In this document: piece after piece, positions 26,425-35,693 of the stretch | Numbering within the stretch: position 1 is the stretch's first letter | Layout: each line of letters begins with the position of its first letter | Assembly (NCBI GenBank): GCA_021840255.1 | Contig: JAKBYX010000003.1 | Span: forward strand, 62,001 to 126,000 | DNA: 64,000 nucleotides | Origin: Nitrospirota bacterium | GTDB lineage: Bacteria; Nitrospirota; Thermodesulfovibrionia; Thermodesulfovibrionales; JdFR-88 | Direction: 5' to 3' | Position numbers and translations under genes: made by a program | The notes under the pieces: model-generated | The model's input: the letters and a program-made list of their open reading frames with translations, nothing else | What the model was told of the DNA's origin: nothing | Database searches by the model: none

Positions 26425-28392
26425 ATGAGGGGTCCGATATCAATATTTTTATCGATGAAATTAAGGAACAAGGTAATCGCAGGGTATAGCTTCTTTACCC
26501 TTCTGGTTTTTTCCATCCTTGCCCTTATAGGCGTTAAATTTTTCAGGATCAAGGCCCATTATGATTATGTGGACAGGATGAGCCGGGAAATCCAGCTGTT
26601 CGTTCAGCTTAAGTCGGACATAAACGGTGCGCGGGCCGCTTTCCTGAGGATGGCGGTTTCCAAGGACCCCCAGGTATGGGACAACCAGAAGTATGTCATA
26701 GACTTTTATATAAAAAGCACCGATCAGAGCCTGTCCAGGCTTCAAAATGGTATTTTCGGCGACCAGATAAGAGAGATAGAAAGCAACTGGGTCCCTTTCA
26801 AGCTTACCCTTAAGGACGACCTTGTTCCCCTGGTGATGGAGGGTAAGACGGACCAGGCCATTAGCATACTGGGAACTGACCAGGCGCGCAGGTCCAGGGC
26901 CTTCATGGAAGTGGCAAACCAGACCATAAAAAGCTCGAACAAACTGTATTCCGCCCGCATCGCTGCCGTAAACCATGATATAAGGGCCACCATAATATCG
27001 GTAGCGCTGATCATCCTGGTCGTTTTTTCCCTGAGCTTCGCGGTCACCTTCATCATCATAAACAAATATATGATAAAGGTCCTCCGGAACATAAGCGAGT
27101 CCGCTGAAAAGGTGGCCTCCGGGGACCTTACCGTCAGCCTGGAGGCAAAAACGGGCGATGAGTTCGGGAAGCTGGCAAACGATGTGAACAGGATCATATC
27201 GGCGATGCAGGCCGTGTTAAGGAAGATAGCGGGCAAGACCGCCTATATCCTCAAGGACGCCACGGACCTTACATACTACGGCAAGGGCGTTTCCCGTAAG
27301 GTAGATCAGGACCTTGAACGTACGACCACCGCCGCAGCCGCCACCGAGGAGATGTCTTTTTCCATCGGGGACATTGCCAGGAACATAAATACCGCTTCGC
27401 AGTCTGCGGAGGGGGCCGGGGACGCCTCTTCCAAGGGCGGCGCTATAGTCACTGAGACGGTATCCTCCATAGGCGAAGTCAACACGCAGATAACAAGCGC
27501 CTCTGCCACGGTGAGGGACCTGGCAGGGCTCTCAAAGAGGATAGATGAGATAGTCGTCCTCATCAAGGACATCGCGGACCAGACAAATCTCCTGGCCCTG
27601 AACGCGGCGATAGAGGCGGCGAGGGCGGGGGAGCACGGGAGAGGTTTCGCGGTGGTCGCGGATGAGGTGGGCAAGCTCGCCCAAAGAACGGCAAACGCCA
27701 CAAACGATATAAACGGCCTGCTGGGATCGGTTCATTCCGGGGTTGTCCAGGCAACGGACATGATGGACGTTGCCGTCGGCAAGGCCAACTCAACAAGCGG
27801 TCTTGCGCGGAAACTCGAGGAGTCCTTCAAGGTGATCAACGACAGTTTTGAGCAGGTCTCCGACCTGATACGGGAAGTGGTGACAACCACCGATGAGCAG
27901 TCCGCGACCGCCTCCGAGATATCCAAAAACTTGATCGCCATCAGCGAAAACGCAAAGGAAAACTCAACGACCGTAAAAGAAATGGCGATGTCGTTCGGCA
28001 AGTTCAACCTTAACGCCAGGGAGTTCCTGAAAATACTGGATGACTACACGGACCCGATGATGGGGGTGGGGGTGCTCAAGGCCGATTATGTGCTCTGGTT
28101 CAACAGGTTGTTGGATCTGCTGGACAACAAGGGACTTACCATTTCCGAAGATGAACTGCACGGTGAAAACTCAAGAATGGGCAGATGGTATTGTGGCGAG
28201 GGGAAGAGGCTGTTTGGCGGCACAAGGACCTTCCATGAGCTTGAAGCGCCGCACCGCCGCCTGCACGAGCTTGGACTTCTGGCCTATGAAGCCGCCCGGA
28301 AGGGGGACGGGAAAGCCGTCAAGGAACACATCTCCCAGGCCAGCGGTACAGTGGATGAGATAATGTCCATATTGAACAGGTTCGATATTTAG
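26425..28392 (+). CDS. methyl-accepting chemotaxis protein with degenerate CZB domain
   Basis: A 655-residue transmembrane chemoreceptor. TM1 at about 17-40, periplasmic four-helix-bundle-like sensor (41-187), TM2 (190-212), HAMP (213-266) and cytoplasmic signalling domain with the conserved hairpin tip [20 protein letters not shown] at about 385-404, which contacts CheA/CheW. The last about 100 residues look like a CZB zinc-binding domain ([33 protein letters not shown]), but the first His is Tyr and the usual Cys before LGxW is missing, so zinc binding is doubtful. No che genes are adjacent. GGGAGAG precedes the ATG; Met11 is a possible alternative start. Confidence 0.9.
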   Translation: MRGPISIFLSMKLRNKVIAGYSFFTLLVFSILALIGVKFFRIKAHYDYVDRMSREIQLFVQLKSDINGARAAFLRMAVSKDPQVWDNQKYVIDFYIKSTDQSLSRLQNGIFGDQIREIESNWVPFKLTLKDDLVPLVMEGKTDQAISILGTDQARRSRAFMEVANQTIKSSNKLYSARIAAVNHDIRATIISVALIILVVFSLSFAVTFIIINKYMIKVLRNISESAEKVASGDLTVSLEAKTGDEFGKLANDVNRIISAMQAVLRKIAGKTAYILKDATDLTYYGKGVSRKVDQDLERTTTAAAATEEMSFSIGDIARNINTASQSAEGAGDASSKGGAIVTETVSSIGEVNTQITSASATVRDLAGLSKRIDEIVVLIKDIADQTNLLALNAAIEAARAGEHGRGFAVVADEVGKLAQRTANATNDINGLLGSVHSGVVQATDMMDVAVGKANSTSGLARKLEESFKVINDSFEQVSDLIREVVTTTDEQSATASEISKNLIAISENAKENSTTVKEMAMSFGKFNLNAREFLKILDDYTDPMMGVGVLKADYVLWFNRLLDLLDNKGLTISEDELHGENSRMGRWYCGEGKRLFGGTRTFHELEAPHRRLHELGLLAYEAARKGDGKAVKEHISQASGTVDEIMSILNRFDI

Positions 28393-28561
28393 ACAGGTCC
28401 GCAAGGGCAACCCGGAATTTTTCCATTTTTTCATTTTTCCATTTTTTGTTTTTTTGTATTTTCAGCGGGAGCGCATGGCCGTTCCCCGATATCCTCAAGG
28501 TGCTTCGTTCTGACAATATGGTTTATAATATCAGGTCTGACCGTATGAGAGAAAAGGGATA

Positions 28562-30223
28562 ATGAAAATAAATTTCTCCAAACACGTTCTGGGCATTTTG
28601 CTGCTGGCCTGCGTATCCGTTTTCCTTTTTTTTGCCTACAATGTTTTTTTCGTTTTCCCGTCTTTTTCGAATCTGCTGGTGGAAAACATGGAAAGCGAGG
28701 CCGCAAGGATAGCCACCCACTTTGACAGCTCGATCTTAATGACGAACAAAGATTTAGGGAAGGCGTCCATCACGCCGGGCGTGAGAAATGAAGCCGGGCT
28801 TCTAAAGAAAGATTTCGGCCTGTGGAAGATCAGGCTTGTATCTCCCGAAAGGCAGGTTGTGTTTTCCACGGAGCCTTCAGAAATCGGCCGCGTAATGAAA
28901 GGGAAATTGCCCGCTTTTGATGAAGCCATGGCCAAAGGCCGTGTATTCAGCCATTTCGTTGGCAAAGGGGGGCTTACGCACGGCGGCAATGTGGCCCCAG
29001 CCGACTTGGCGATAGCTTATGTGCCCGCAATGGTGAACGGCAGGTTCGCCGGGGCCTGCGGCGTCTATTATGACGTTTCCCCCGTAACGAAAAAAGCCCG
29101 GTCCCTTCAACTTCAGGCTTTTGCAATGCTGGCCCTGCTTGTATCCGGCCTGCTTGCCGCCGTAGTGATCGTTTCAATGAAGGCCAACAAGATCGCGGGA
29201 GCCAAGCAGAAAGCGGAGGATGCCCTTCAACGAAGCGAATATTTCCTGCGGACCATAATAGAGACCGAGCCCGAATGCGTAAAGCTCATAGCCAGGGACG
29301 GTACGCTTTTGATGATGAACCCGGCGGGTCTTGCCATGATACAGGCCTCTTCGCTTGAGGGAGTTCAGGGCACGCCTGCCGGACAACTGGTTACGCCCGA
29401 ATACCGCGGCGCGTTCGATGATCTTACCCGGAGGGTGCTTTCCGGCGAAACGGGAACACTGGAATTTCAGATGACGGGGTTAAAGGGCCGCCGCCTCTGG
29501 CTGGAGACAAACGCTGTCCCCTTTACCAATGAAAAAGGCGAAATAACCGGCCTGCTTGGGATCACCAGGGATGTTACCGCCAGGAAGCGCTGGACGCAGG
29601 ACCTCGAGCGTTCCCTGCGGGAAAAAGAGACCCTGCTCAGGGAACTGTACCACAGGACAAAAAACAACATGCAGGTCATCACAAGCCTCATAAGCCTGCA
29701 GTCCGCGTCCCTCTCCGACAGTCGCATCCTCCAGATGTTCGATGATACCAAAAACAGGATACGGGCGATGGCGCTCGTACATGAGAAGCTTTACCAGTCC
29801 AAGGACCTCTCCAACGTCAACATGAACGACTATATCCGCGACCTTGCCAACGTCTTGCTGGAAGGCAGCGGAGGGGAGGCGGGCAATGTGGCACTGAGGC
29901 TCGAAGCCGACAGCGTTCAGTTGCCTATAGACGCGATCATGCCATGCGGCCTTATTATCAATGAACTCGTTACAAACTCCCTGAAATATGCCTTTACCGG
30001 CGGCAGGAAGGGAGAGATAAGGATATCCTTCCGGCGGACCGGGCCCGGCCTTATGGAGCTCATTTACTCGGACGATGGCCCGGGCTTGCCATTTGCCGGT
30101 CTTAAAGACGTAAAAACCCTGGGTTTAAAGCTCGTTCACAACCTGGCCACCAAGCAGCTTGGCGGCAATATCCAGCTGGCGCCCGGAGGGCCGGCGGAAT
30201 TCCGTATTACGTTTAAAATATAG
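28562..30223 (+). CDS. membrane sensor histidine kinase (Cache-like, PAS, HisKA_2)
   Basis: A 553-residue kinase. TM1 at about 9-33, an extracytoplasmic Cache-like domain (34-180), TM2 (186-205), a PAS domain (220-340) and a HisKA_2 dimerisation domain whose phospho-acceptor is His364 in LYHRTKNNMQVI. The ATPase follows with INELVTNSLKYAF (N box) and SDDGPGLP (G1 box). HisKA_2 kinases usually signal to stand-alone receivers or response regulators with output domains; none is adjacent here. The nearest receiver, at 50725-51093, is 20 kb away. The gene lies 170 bp after the chemoreceptor on the same strand; a TATAAT at 28524-28529 may be its -10. Confidence 0.9.
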   Translation: MKINFSKHVLGILLLACVSVFLFFAYNVFFVFPSFSNLLVENMESEAARIATHFDSSILMTNKDLGKASITPGVRNEAGLLKKDFGLWKIRLVSPERQVVFSTEPSEIGRVMKGKLPAFDEAMAKGRVFSHFVGKGGLTHGGNVAPADLAIAYVPAMVNGRFAGACGVYYDVSPVTKKARSLQLQAFAMLALLVSGLLAAVVIVSMKANKIAGAKQKAEDALQRSEYFLRTIIETEPECVKLIARDGTLLMMNPAGLAMIQASSLEGVQGTPAGQLVTPEYRGAFDDLTRRVLSGETGTLEFQMTGLKGRRLWLETNAVPFTNEKGEITGLLGITRDVTARKRWTQDLERSLREKETLLRELYHRTKNNMQVITSLISLQSASLSDSRILQMFDDTKNRIRAMALVHEKLYQSKDLSNVNMNDYIRDLANVLLEGSGGEAGNVALRLEADSVQLPIDAIMPCGLIINELVTNSLKYAFTGGRKGEIRISFRRTGPGLMELIYSDDGPGLPFAGLKDVKTLGLKLVHNLATKQLGGNIQLAPGGPAEFRITFKI

Positions 30224-30333
30224 GCCCTGGGGAAAAAGAAAAAGGCCCGCACGGGTCCCGTCCGGGATAATTCGCGATAAAACTTGTTTGCGCAGCGCTT
30301 TTTTTTCTCTTCCGCCCGTTAGAAATCCGGCAA

Positions 30334-30361
30334 TTCCCGTGTGAGTGTTCCCGTGTGAGTG
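30334..30361. repeat. 14-bp tandem duplication next to a promoter
   Basis: TTCCCGTGTGAGTG occurs twice head to tail, ending 3 bp before the -35 box of the promoter at 30365-30394. The position suits an activator site, or it may be a simple slippage duplication. Confidence 0.6.
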
Positions 30362-30364
30362 TTG

Positions 30365-30394
30365 TTGACAAAGGGATCCAGTTCCGATTATAGT
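30365..30394 (+). promoter_or_regulatory. strong sigma70 promoter of the GAF-GGDEF gene
   Basis: Consensus TTGACA (30365-30370), 18-bp spacer, TATAGT (30389-30394). The predicted RNA start is near 30401, with AAAGGA before the ATG at 30426. Confidence 0.7.
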
Positions 30395-30425
30395 GTGCCT
30401 CTTATAACCTCCGTAAAGGATCAAT

Positions 30426-31589
30426 ATGGAAAATACTGAACTCACACTCCTTGAGATGATCGGCAGCGTCTATGAGGATCTGGATACCGACAAGATCGAG
30501 GAAAGGTTCGTAGAGCTTGTCAACGACAGGTTCCACTTCGACAGGGTCGCCCTATTTTTTTTGAAACACCGGAAAGAAGTGCTGCAAGGCAAGTTGTCCC
30601 GCGGGTTCGCCCCCGGAATGATAGAGAACACGGTGATTCCCATAAAAACCGATTCCACTATTGTAAGGCCGCTCATCACCGGCATCCCCGCCCGCATCTG
30701 TACGGACGATCCTGGCCAGTCTGAAAGACTCCTGGGGCTTGCCAATTCGGTGCTTGTGCCGATAGTGAACAAAAAGAGGATCCCCTGCTGGGAGATAAAA
30801 AACTGCAACCAGCCTGGTTGTCCGGCCTATGGCAAAAAATGGCTTAGGTGCTGGCTGGTTCCTGAAACAAGGTGCAGCGGAGAAGCAGCAGCCAGCCTTG
30901 CGGAAAAAGCCGGTCAGTGTTCGACCTGCCCCATATTTGCGACTTTCAATATGGATGCGATAGAGGGAGTTTTGGTGGCGGACAATTCGATATCAAACAG
31001 GCCCATCACTGAGGATACAATTACCCTGATTTCCGTAATAGGCCATACCGTGGGCATGGCGATAAACAATTCAAAGATCTACATGAAGACCCTGGATGTC
31101 GCCATCAGAGACTCCCTCACCTCGCTCCATAACAGGAGATATTTTAATGAGCGCCTTTTAGATGAAGTGGAACGGGCCCGGCGTTACGGAGACAGCCTGA
31201 GCCTCATAATGTGCGATATAGATCATTTTAAACGCATAAACGACACTTACGGGCACCCGGTGGGCGATGAAGTCCTCTGCTGGGTGGCTGAAACATTGCG
31301 GAAAGGCCTGAGAAAGACCGATGTAATATCGCGGTATGGGGGCGAAGAATTTGCGGTCCTGCTTTCTAACGCAGGCAGGGACCAGGCGTTTGCGATCGCG
31401 GAAAAGCTGAGGCGTTCGATAGAGGAATGCCCCTTTGTGCATCGGGAAAGCCCAATAGCAGTTACACTTAGTTTCGGCATTTCTACCTTTGGGGTCGACT
31501 CAAGGAAATTCGAAGGGCTTATTGAAAGCGCGGACAAGGCGCTATACAAGGCAAAGGCACAGGGTAGAAACAGGGTCTGCACACCTTGA
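30426..31589 (+). CDS. diguanylate cyclase with GAF domain carrying a Cys-rich insertion
   Basis: A 387-residue soluble protein. N-terminal GAF domain (about 5-215) interrupted by a seven-Cys segment: CWEIKNC (121-127), GCPAYG (132), RCW (142), TRCSG (150) and CSTCPIF (165-168). The C-terminal GGDEF domain has the active-site signature RYGGEEF and the substrate site around DHFKRINDTYGH, so it should make c-di-GMP. The Cys pattern recalls the CW-type metal or Fe-S motif seen in some sensory proteins and could bind a cluster or metal as a redox switch. A strong promoter sits directly upstream. Confidence 0.88.
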   Translation: MENTELTLLEMIGSVYEDLDTDKIEERFVELVNDRFHFDRVALFFLKHRKEVLQGKLSRGFAPGMIENTVIPIKTDSTIVRPLITGIPARICTDDPGQSERLLGLANSVLVPIVNKKRIPCWEIKNCNQPGCPAYGKKWLRCWLVPETRCSGEAAASLAEKAGQCSTCPIFATFNMDAIEGVLVADNSISNRPITEDTITLISVIGHTVGMAINNSKIYMKTLDVAIRDSLTSLHNRRYFNERLLDEVERARRYGDSLSLIMCDIDHFKRINDTYGHPVGDEVLCWVAETLRKGLRKTDVISRYGGEEFAVLLSNAGRDQAFAIAEKLRRSIEECPFVHRESPIAVTLSFGISTFGVDSRKFEGLIESADKALYKAKAQGRNRVCTP

Positions 31590-31738
31590 CGCTTTGCGAA
31601 ACAAGGCTTATTGAAATTCCGGCAGCAGGCGCACAGGCTTAAAGGTTCCTTTATTTGTGATTATCCGCGTATTCGATCGTAACCCAAGCCCTCGCTACTC
31701 CTTGCAGGGAGTGGCTCTTTTTGAGGCTAAGATTCTAT

Positions 31739-31771
31739 CTGTAATCGGGCTGTAACCGGGCTGTAATCGGG
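31739..31771. repeat. three tandem 11-bp repeats
   Basis: CTGTAATCGGG, CTGTAACCGGG, CTGTAATCGGG head to tail, in the 280-bp region between convergent GAF-GGDEF and ubiB genes. No other gene is seen there. Confidence 0.7.
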
Positions 31772-31869
31772 CGTGAGTCCTCTTTTTATAAAATGCAGTG
31801 TACGACTGGAATTAATGGCTGTCCCATAAAACAGCATTTTTAATTGAATTAGCCGGATGGGTCTTCATG

Positions 31870-33554
31870 TCACTGCTTCCTGATACGTCCCGTCCGCCAG
31901 ATGGAAAGGAGCAGCCCTAAAGAGAAAAGGACAGCGATCCCGAACAATATAGCAAAGAACCAGCCGCTGATTTTCACCCAGCCCGGCGGATGATAGACCA
32001 ACATTAATAAGCCCACACCTACGATCAGGGCCGCTGCCAGAATACTTATCGCTACCCTGTTGGCGGCCCTCTGAAATTCTGCCAAAATTTCTTCAAGCCC
32101 CTCAAAGCGGGAGGTGAAGGCCAACTCGCCCCTCTCCATTTGTCCGAACATCTTCCGCGTATGCCTTGGAATCTCGAATCCAAGTTCAGTTAGTTCCTGC
32201 ATGGCTTCCCTGATTCTTCGGGCTTGCTCCCTGAGAGAGTGGCTTTTTAGCCAAAAGCGCTTGAAATATGGTTCTGCGAATTCCATCAGCCTGAAATCCG
32301 GGTCCAATTGGACACCAACCCCTTCATACATGGCTATGACCTTAAAATAAATGATCAAATCACTGGGTAACTGCAGCCTATGGCGGCGCGCTATGGAAAC
32401 AAGTTCGTTAAAGGCTTGTGCGGCCGCGATCTCCTTCAGAGGCCTGTCATAAAAAAGCTGAATGAAGTGATCGATATCCCGTCTGAACATGTCCCTTCTA
32501 GGGGCTTTTCGGGCGATGCCCAGGGCCAAAAACTCGTCCACCAATCGTTCCGTGTCCTTGCGGGCCATCGCCATCAAGATCCTAAGCAATGAGAGACGCA
32601 GATTTTCATCAAGACGGCCGACCATGCCGTAATCGATCAATCCGATGACTTCATTTGGAAGGACAAAAAAATTGCCGGGATGGGGATCAGCATGAAAAAA
32701 ACCGTGGTCATATGCCATCGTAAGAAAGATATGGGCATAGTTTCTGGCCACAAGGCTAAGGTCCAGCCCCGCCCGGGATAACGATGCGCTGTCGCTTATC
32801 TTTATCCCGGAGATCTCCTCCATGGTAAGCACCTTGCCGGTGCTATATTCCCAATAGACGGCAGGCACATGAATTCTCGGGTCTTCGCCAAAATTGCGCC
32901 TGATCCGGTCCGCGTTCTGTCCCTCACGCCTGTAATCCAGCTCATTTCTCAGTGTGAATGCGAATTCCTCTACCCAACCTTCTATGTCGTAGTTCGCGCC
33001 GAACTCGGTGCGTCTGGAAGCAAAGCGGGCCAGAGTAGCAAGGACTTCGAGGTCCTTCTCTACAAGGGCATCGATTCCGGGCCTCTGCACTTTGACTACA
33101 ACCTTTGTGCCGTCATGCAGAGTGGCCGTATGGACTTGACCGACGGAAGCGGAAGCCAAGGGTTTGATCTCAAATGTTTTGAACAGCCCCTCTGCAGGTG
33201 AGCCCAGTTCCTGGCGGATTATTCGCGAAACCTCTTCATAAGAAAATGGCGGGACTGCGTCCTGCAGTCTGCTGAACTGCTCTATGTATTCAACGGCAAG
33301 AAGATCGGGACGGGTGCTCAGAATCTGGCCAAGCTTGATGAATGTTACCCCAAGGTCCTCCATGGCCATTCTCATGTGCTCGGCCTGGGTATAAGGCTTC
33401 GCTCTTTTAGGGGCTTAAGCAGCCCCCAATGAAACGGGATCAGCCCTCCGAGATTCAGTTCCAGAGCAAGCCATCCCAGGCCATGCCTGGCCAGAATGGC
33501 GGCGATCTCGCGATACCGGCCCAGATGTCTTTCCCGCTTTTTTCGGATCAGCAT
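31870..33554 (-). CDS. ubiB: ABC1/AarF/UbiB-family kinase, split by a frameshift
   Basis: Two frames that together make a full UbiB protein of about 560 residues. The first 60 codons (33554-33372) encode LGRYREIAAILARHGLG, the usual N-terminus; the rest (from about 33405 to 31870) encodes GVTFIKLGQILSTRPD (KxGQ motif), VVVKVQRPG, HGFFHADPHPGN and LIDYGMVG (catalytic and metal sites) and ends with two membrane helices (about 450-490). The frames join by a -1 shift in a TTTT run (AAAA on the coding strand) at 33405-33408. Sequencing error, recent mutation or slippage are all possible. UbiB-like proteins support quinone synthesis or lipid transport. Located beside the oxidase operon but on the opposite strand. 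Confidence 0.85.
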
Positions 33555-33579
33555 TTTTGGTTTGTTTGCTTCGCGATTG

Positions 33580-33804
33580 TCAAACGAGGTCTTTCTTCTT
33601 TTCCTCGAATTCCTCTTTGCTTATTTCCCCCTTGGCGTATAGTTTTTTGAGCAGATCAAGCGCCGTCTCCTCTTTTGTTTCGCTCTTTTTGACCGACTGC
33701 GCAAGCCATCGGATGAGATATACGAGCCCTACGATGACTAGCACCCAGATTACCAGCATCATAAGCCCTCCCAAAGCCCCCATTCCATATCCCCACCCCA
33801 TCAT
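33580..33804 (-). CDS. SHOCT-domain membrane protein
   Basis: A 74-residue protein: Gly/Met-rich N-terminus (MMGWGYGMG), one membrane helix (about 13-33) and a C-terminal SHOCT motif, ALDLLKKLYAKGEISKEEFE (about 48-67). SHOCT domains are short oligomerisation modules at protein ends; their roles are unclear. It overlaps the stop of the preceding periplasmic protein gene (ATGA) and is followed by ubiB 26 bp later, so the three are probably one transcript. Confidence 0.85.
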   Translation of the reverse strand: MMGWGYGMGALGGLMMLVIWVLVIVGLVYLIRWLAQSVKKSETKEETALDLLKKLYAKGEISKEEFEEKKKDLV

Positions 33805-34319
33805 TCCCGGTCTCTTCCCATTCCCATTCCTCTTCCATGGTCCTCATGCTCGCCGTGGCCCATGCCGTGATGATCGCCTCGCTCGTGCCACCGCTCATCT
33901 TTTTCCCAGTATCTTTCGCGCTCCCAGTGTCTCCAGTTGCGCCTAAGCTGCCCATAAGGAATGCGCTCGAATCTGGACGGCCTGCCATGCCAGCCCGGAG
34001 GGAGCGCCACAATCGGACCGGGCACCCGGCGTACGGGCATGAATGCCCACGGGCCTCCGTAATAACGGGACCTGTACCAGTATCCATGCCAGGGACGCCA
34101 CCAGAAACCCTCATAAAAGAACAGGTCTATGGACGCATCGGGTGCATAATAGACGTACGTGCCTGGGATAACCACTACTTCAGGAGGCGAATAAAACCGT
34201 ACCGGCGGCGGTGCGCCTATCTGGACTTCTACGCTTACGCCCGCGCCGCTTGAACTGACCAGCCCCATTAGCACGAGGAGTATGATCCCTAAAAGCACCA
34301 AGCCTGATTTCTTTGCCAT
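33801..34319 (-). CDS. exported protein, Tyr/Trp/Pro- and His-rich
   Basis: A 172-residue exported protein. The signal peptide is KKSGLVLLGIILLVLMG followed by VSSSGAG. The mature part has Pro/Tyr-rich motifs (APPPVRFYSPPEVVVIP, EGFWWRPWHGYWYRSRYYGG) common in small periplasmic proteins of unknown function, and a strongly charged tail rich in His, Arg, Glu and Gly (GDHHGMGHGEHEDHGRG), which could bind metal. AGGAGAG before the ATG at 34319 fixes the start; the frame is open 16 codons more. First gene of the minus-strand unit with the SHOCT protein and ubiB. Confidence 0.75.
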   Translation of the reverse strand: MAKKSGLVLLGIILLVLMGLVSSSGAGVSVEVQIGAPPPVRFYSPPEVVVIPGTYVYYAPDASIDLFFYEGFWWRPWHGYWYRSRYYGGPWAFMPVRRVPGPIVALPPGWHGRPSRFERIPYGQLRRNWRHWERERYWEKDERWHERGDHHGMGHGEHEDHGRGMGMGRDRE

Positions 34320-34745
34320 AAGATACTCTCTCCTGGTAATTTTTTTGACTTTTATAAATTCTATCACTATTTATATCACTGTGGATTCCCTGTTTTGCAA
34401 GCAGAAACCGTACTGAGTAAATCCAAATAAAACCAGGCCTGCTGCTTGGTGGACCGTTTGACAGGCTAAATTCATTCTGCTATTTTTTAATGAAATTAGA
34501 AGTAATTTCCATACCTCAACACAATTCCCGAATTGCTGATAAATATTGAAAATTTCCTTTGCAAAAATGAGGTGGCTAAGTTTTTTTTTTTTTTCGATCG
34601 CACCGGGAAACTGTTAAAGAAAAATTATGAGATCATTTGAAGCGCAGGGCCCTGGGCAGAGAGAGGACCGCAGAATTTGGCAAATTGATCAAGGCCCATG
34701 TTGTTTTGGGGGATATTCCGTCATGCTTCATAACCGGGGATAAAA
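34320..34745. other. divergent intergenic region upstream of the oxidase operon
   Basis: About 425 bp, AT-rich, with no gene seen. It contains a long T run at about 34579-34595. It must hold the promoters of the respiratory operon (plus) and the periplasmic protein/SHOCT/ubiB unit (minus); I see no convincing consensus promoter. Confidence 0.5.
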
Positions 34746-35693
34746 ATGGATTTTTTCACGTCAGTGTTGAGTCCGGGGTCGAAGCAGGCCTCTGATATTT
34801 TTGTCTCGTTTTATATCATGTTGGGCGTTGCCGTCTTTATCTTTGCCATTGTCGCAGGGCTGGTGGTGTACGCTACGTGCAGGTTTCGCCGCCGGGAAGG
34901 GCGGGAGCCCAAGCAGTTCAGCGAGAATGTCCGGCTGGAAGTCCTCTGGATATCCATTCCTACCTTCATCGTCACTGGGCTCTTTGTCGTCGCTGTCTGG
35001 ATCATGTCCCTGGTGAATCCGCCGGTGCTGGGCCATAAGCCCGACCTGATCGTGGTAGCGCACCAGTGGTGGTGGGAACTGCACTATCCAGGTAAAGGCG
35101 GGCCGCAATCAGGAGTTACGGCGGCCAATGAGTTTCACCTGCCCGTGGGCAGACGCCTGTTGCTCAGGTTCGAATCCGCGGACGTCATTCACGATTTCTG
35201 GGTCCCCTCACTGGGACAGAAGATAGACATCATTCCCGGCCATCCGAACCATATCTGGCTGACCATCGAGCATCCGGGGACCTATCTTGGCACCTGAAAT
35301 TCGTTCTGCGGCATGGGGCATGCCGATATGAGAATCCGGGTCATTGCGCAGTCTCCCGAGGATTTCAATGCGTGGCTCAGGCGCCAGCAGCAGCCGGCCT
35401 CCCCACCCTCCGCTGTTCAGGCAATGAAAGGCGCCGGGCTCTTCATGGAAAAAAACTGCGTCAACTGCCACTCCATTAATGGACTGGTGACCAGGGGCCA
35501 TGTGGCTCCCGACCTGACCCACGTGGCAAGCCGGGAAACCCTGGCCGCAGGTACGCTTCCCAATACCCCGGCGAACCTGTCCAGGTGGCTTAAGAACCCC
35601 CAGGCTGTAAAAAAGGGCGTAAACATGCCCCGCTTGGGCCTTTCTGACGAGCAAATCAAATATCTGGCGGCCTATCTCGAGGGTTTGAAATGA
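34746..35693 (+). CDS. ctaC: caa3 cytochrome c oxidase subunit II with in-frame TGA at a CuA ligand
   Basis: Reading through one TGA gives a 315-residue subunit II. Two membrane helices (about 20-42 and 66-90), the CuA cupredoxin domain, and a C-terminal cytochrome c domain (CVNCH at 238-242). This subunit takes electrons from cytochrome c into CuA. CuA ligands seen: His149 (VIHDFW), Cys188 (FCGMGH), His192 and Met195. The other Cys of C-x3-C is expected at 184, and this codon is TGA (35295-35297): LGT-TGA-NSFCG. Everything on both sides is in one frame and well conserved. A hairpin lies just downstream (35304-35334). Selenocysteine, nonsense mutation or sequence error are open. It overlaps subunit I by ATGA. 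Confidence 0.85.
35304..35334 (+). promoter_or_regulatory. SECIS-like hairpin after the ctaC TGA
   Basis: CGGCAT (35309-35314) pairs perfectly with ATGCCG (35320-35325) around a 5-nt loop GGGGC; TTCT (35304-35307) can pair with AGAA (35331-35334) below an asymmetric internal loop. The loop starts 17 nt after the TGA and begins with G, as expected of bacterial SECIS elements. The stem lies over the conserved CGMGHADM codons, so part of the symmetry could be chance. Confidence 0.4.

Noticed and set aside
35313..35693. Separate small cytochrome c gene starting at 35313
   Set aside because: The frame is continuous with subunit II, lacks a ribosome site and signal peptide, and starts within the CuA motif.
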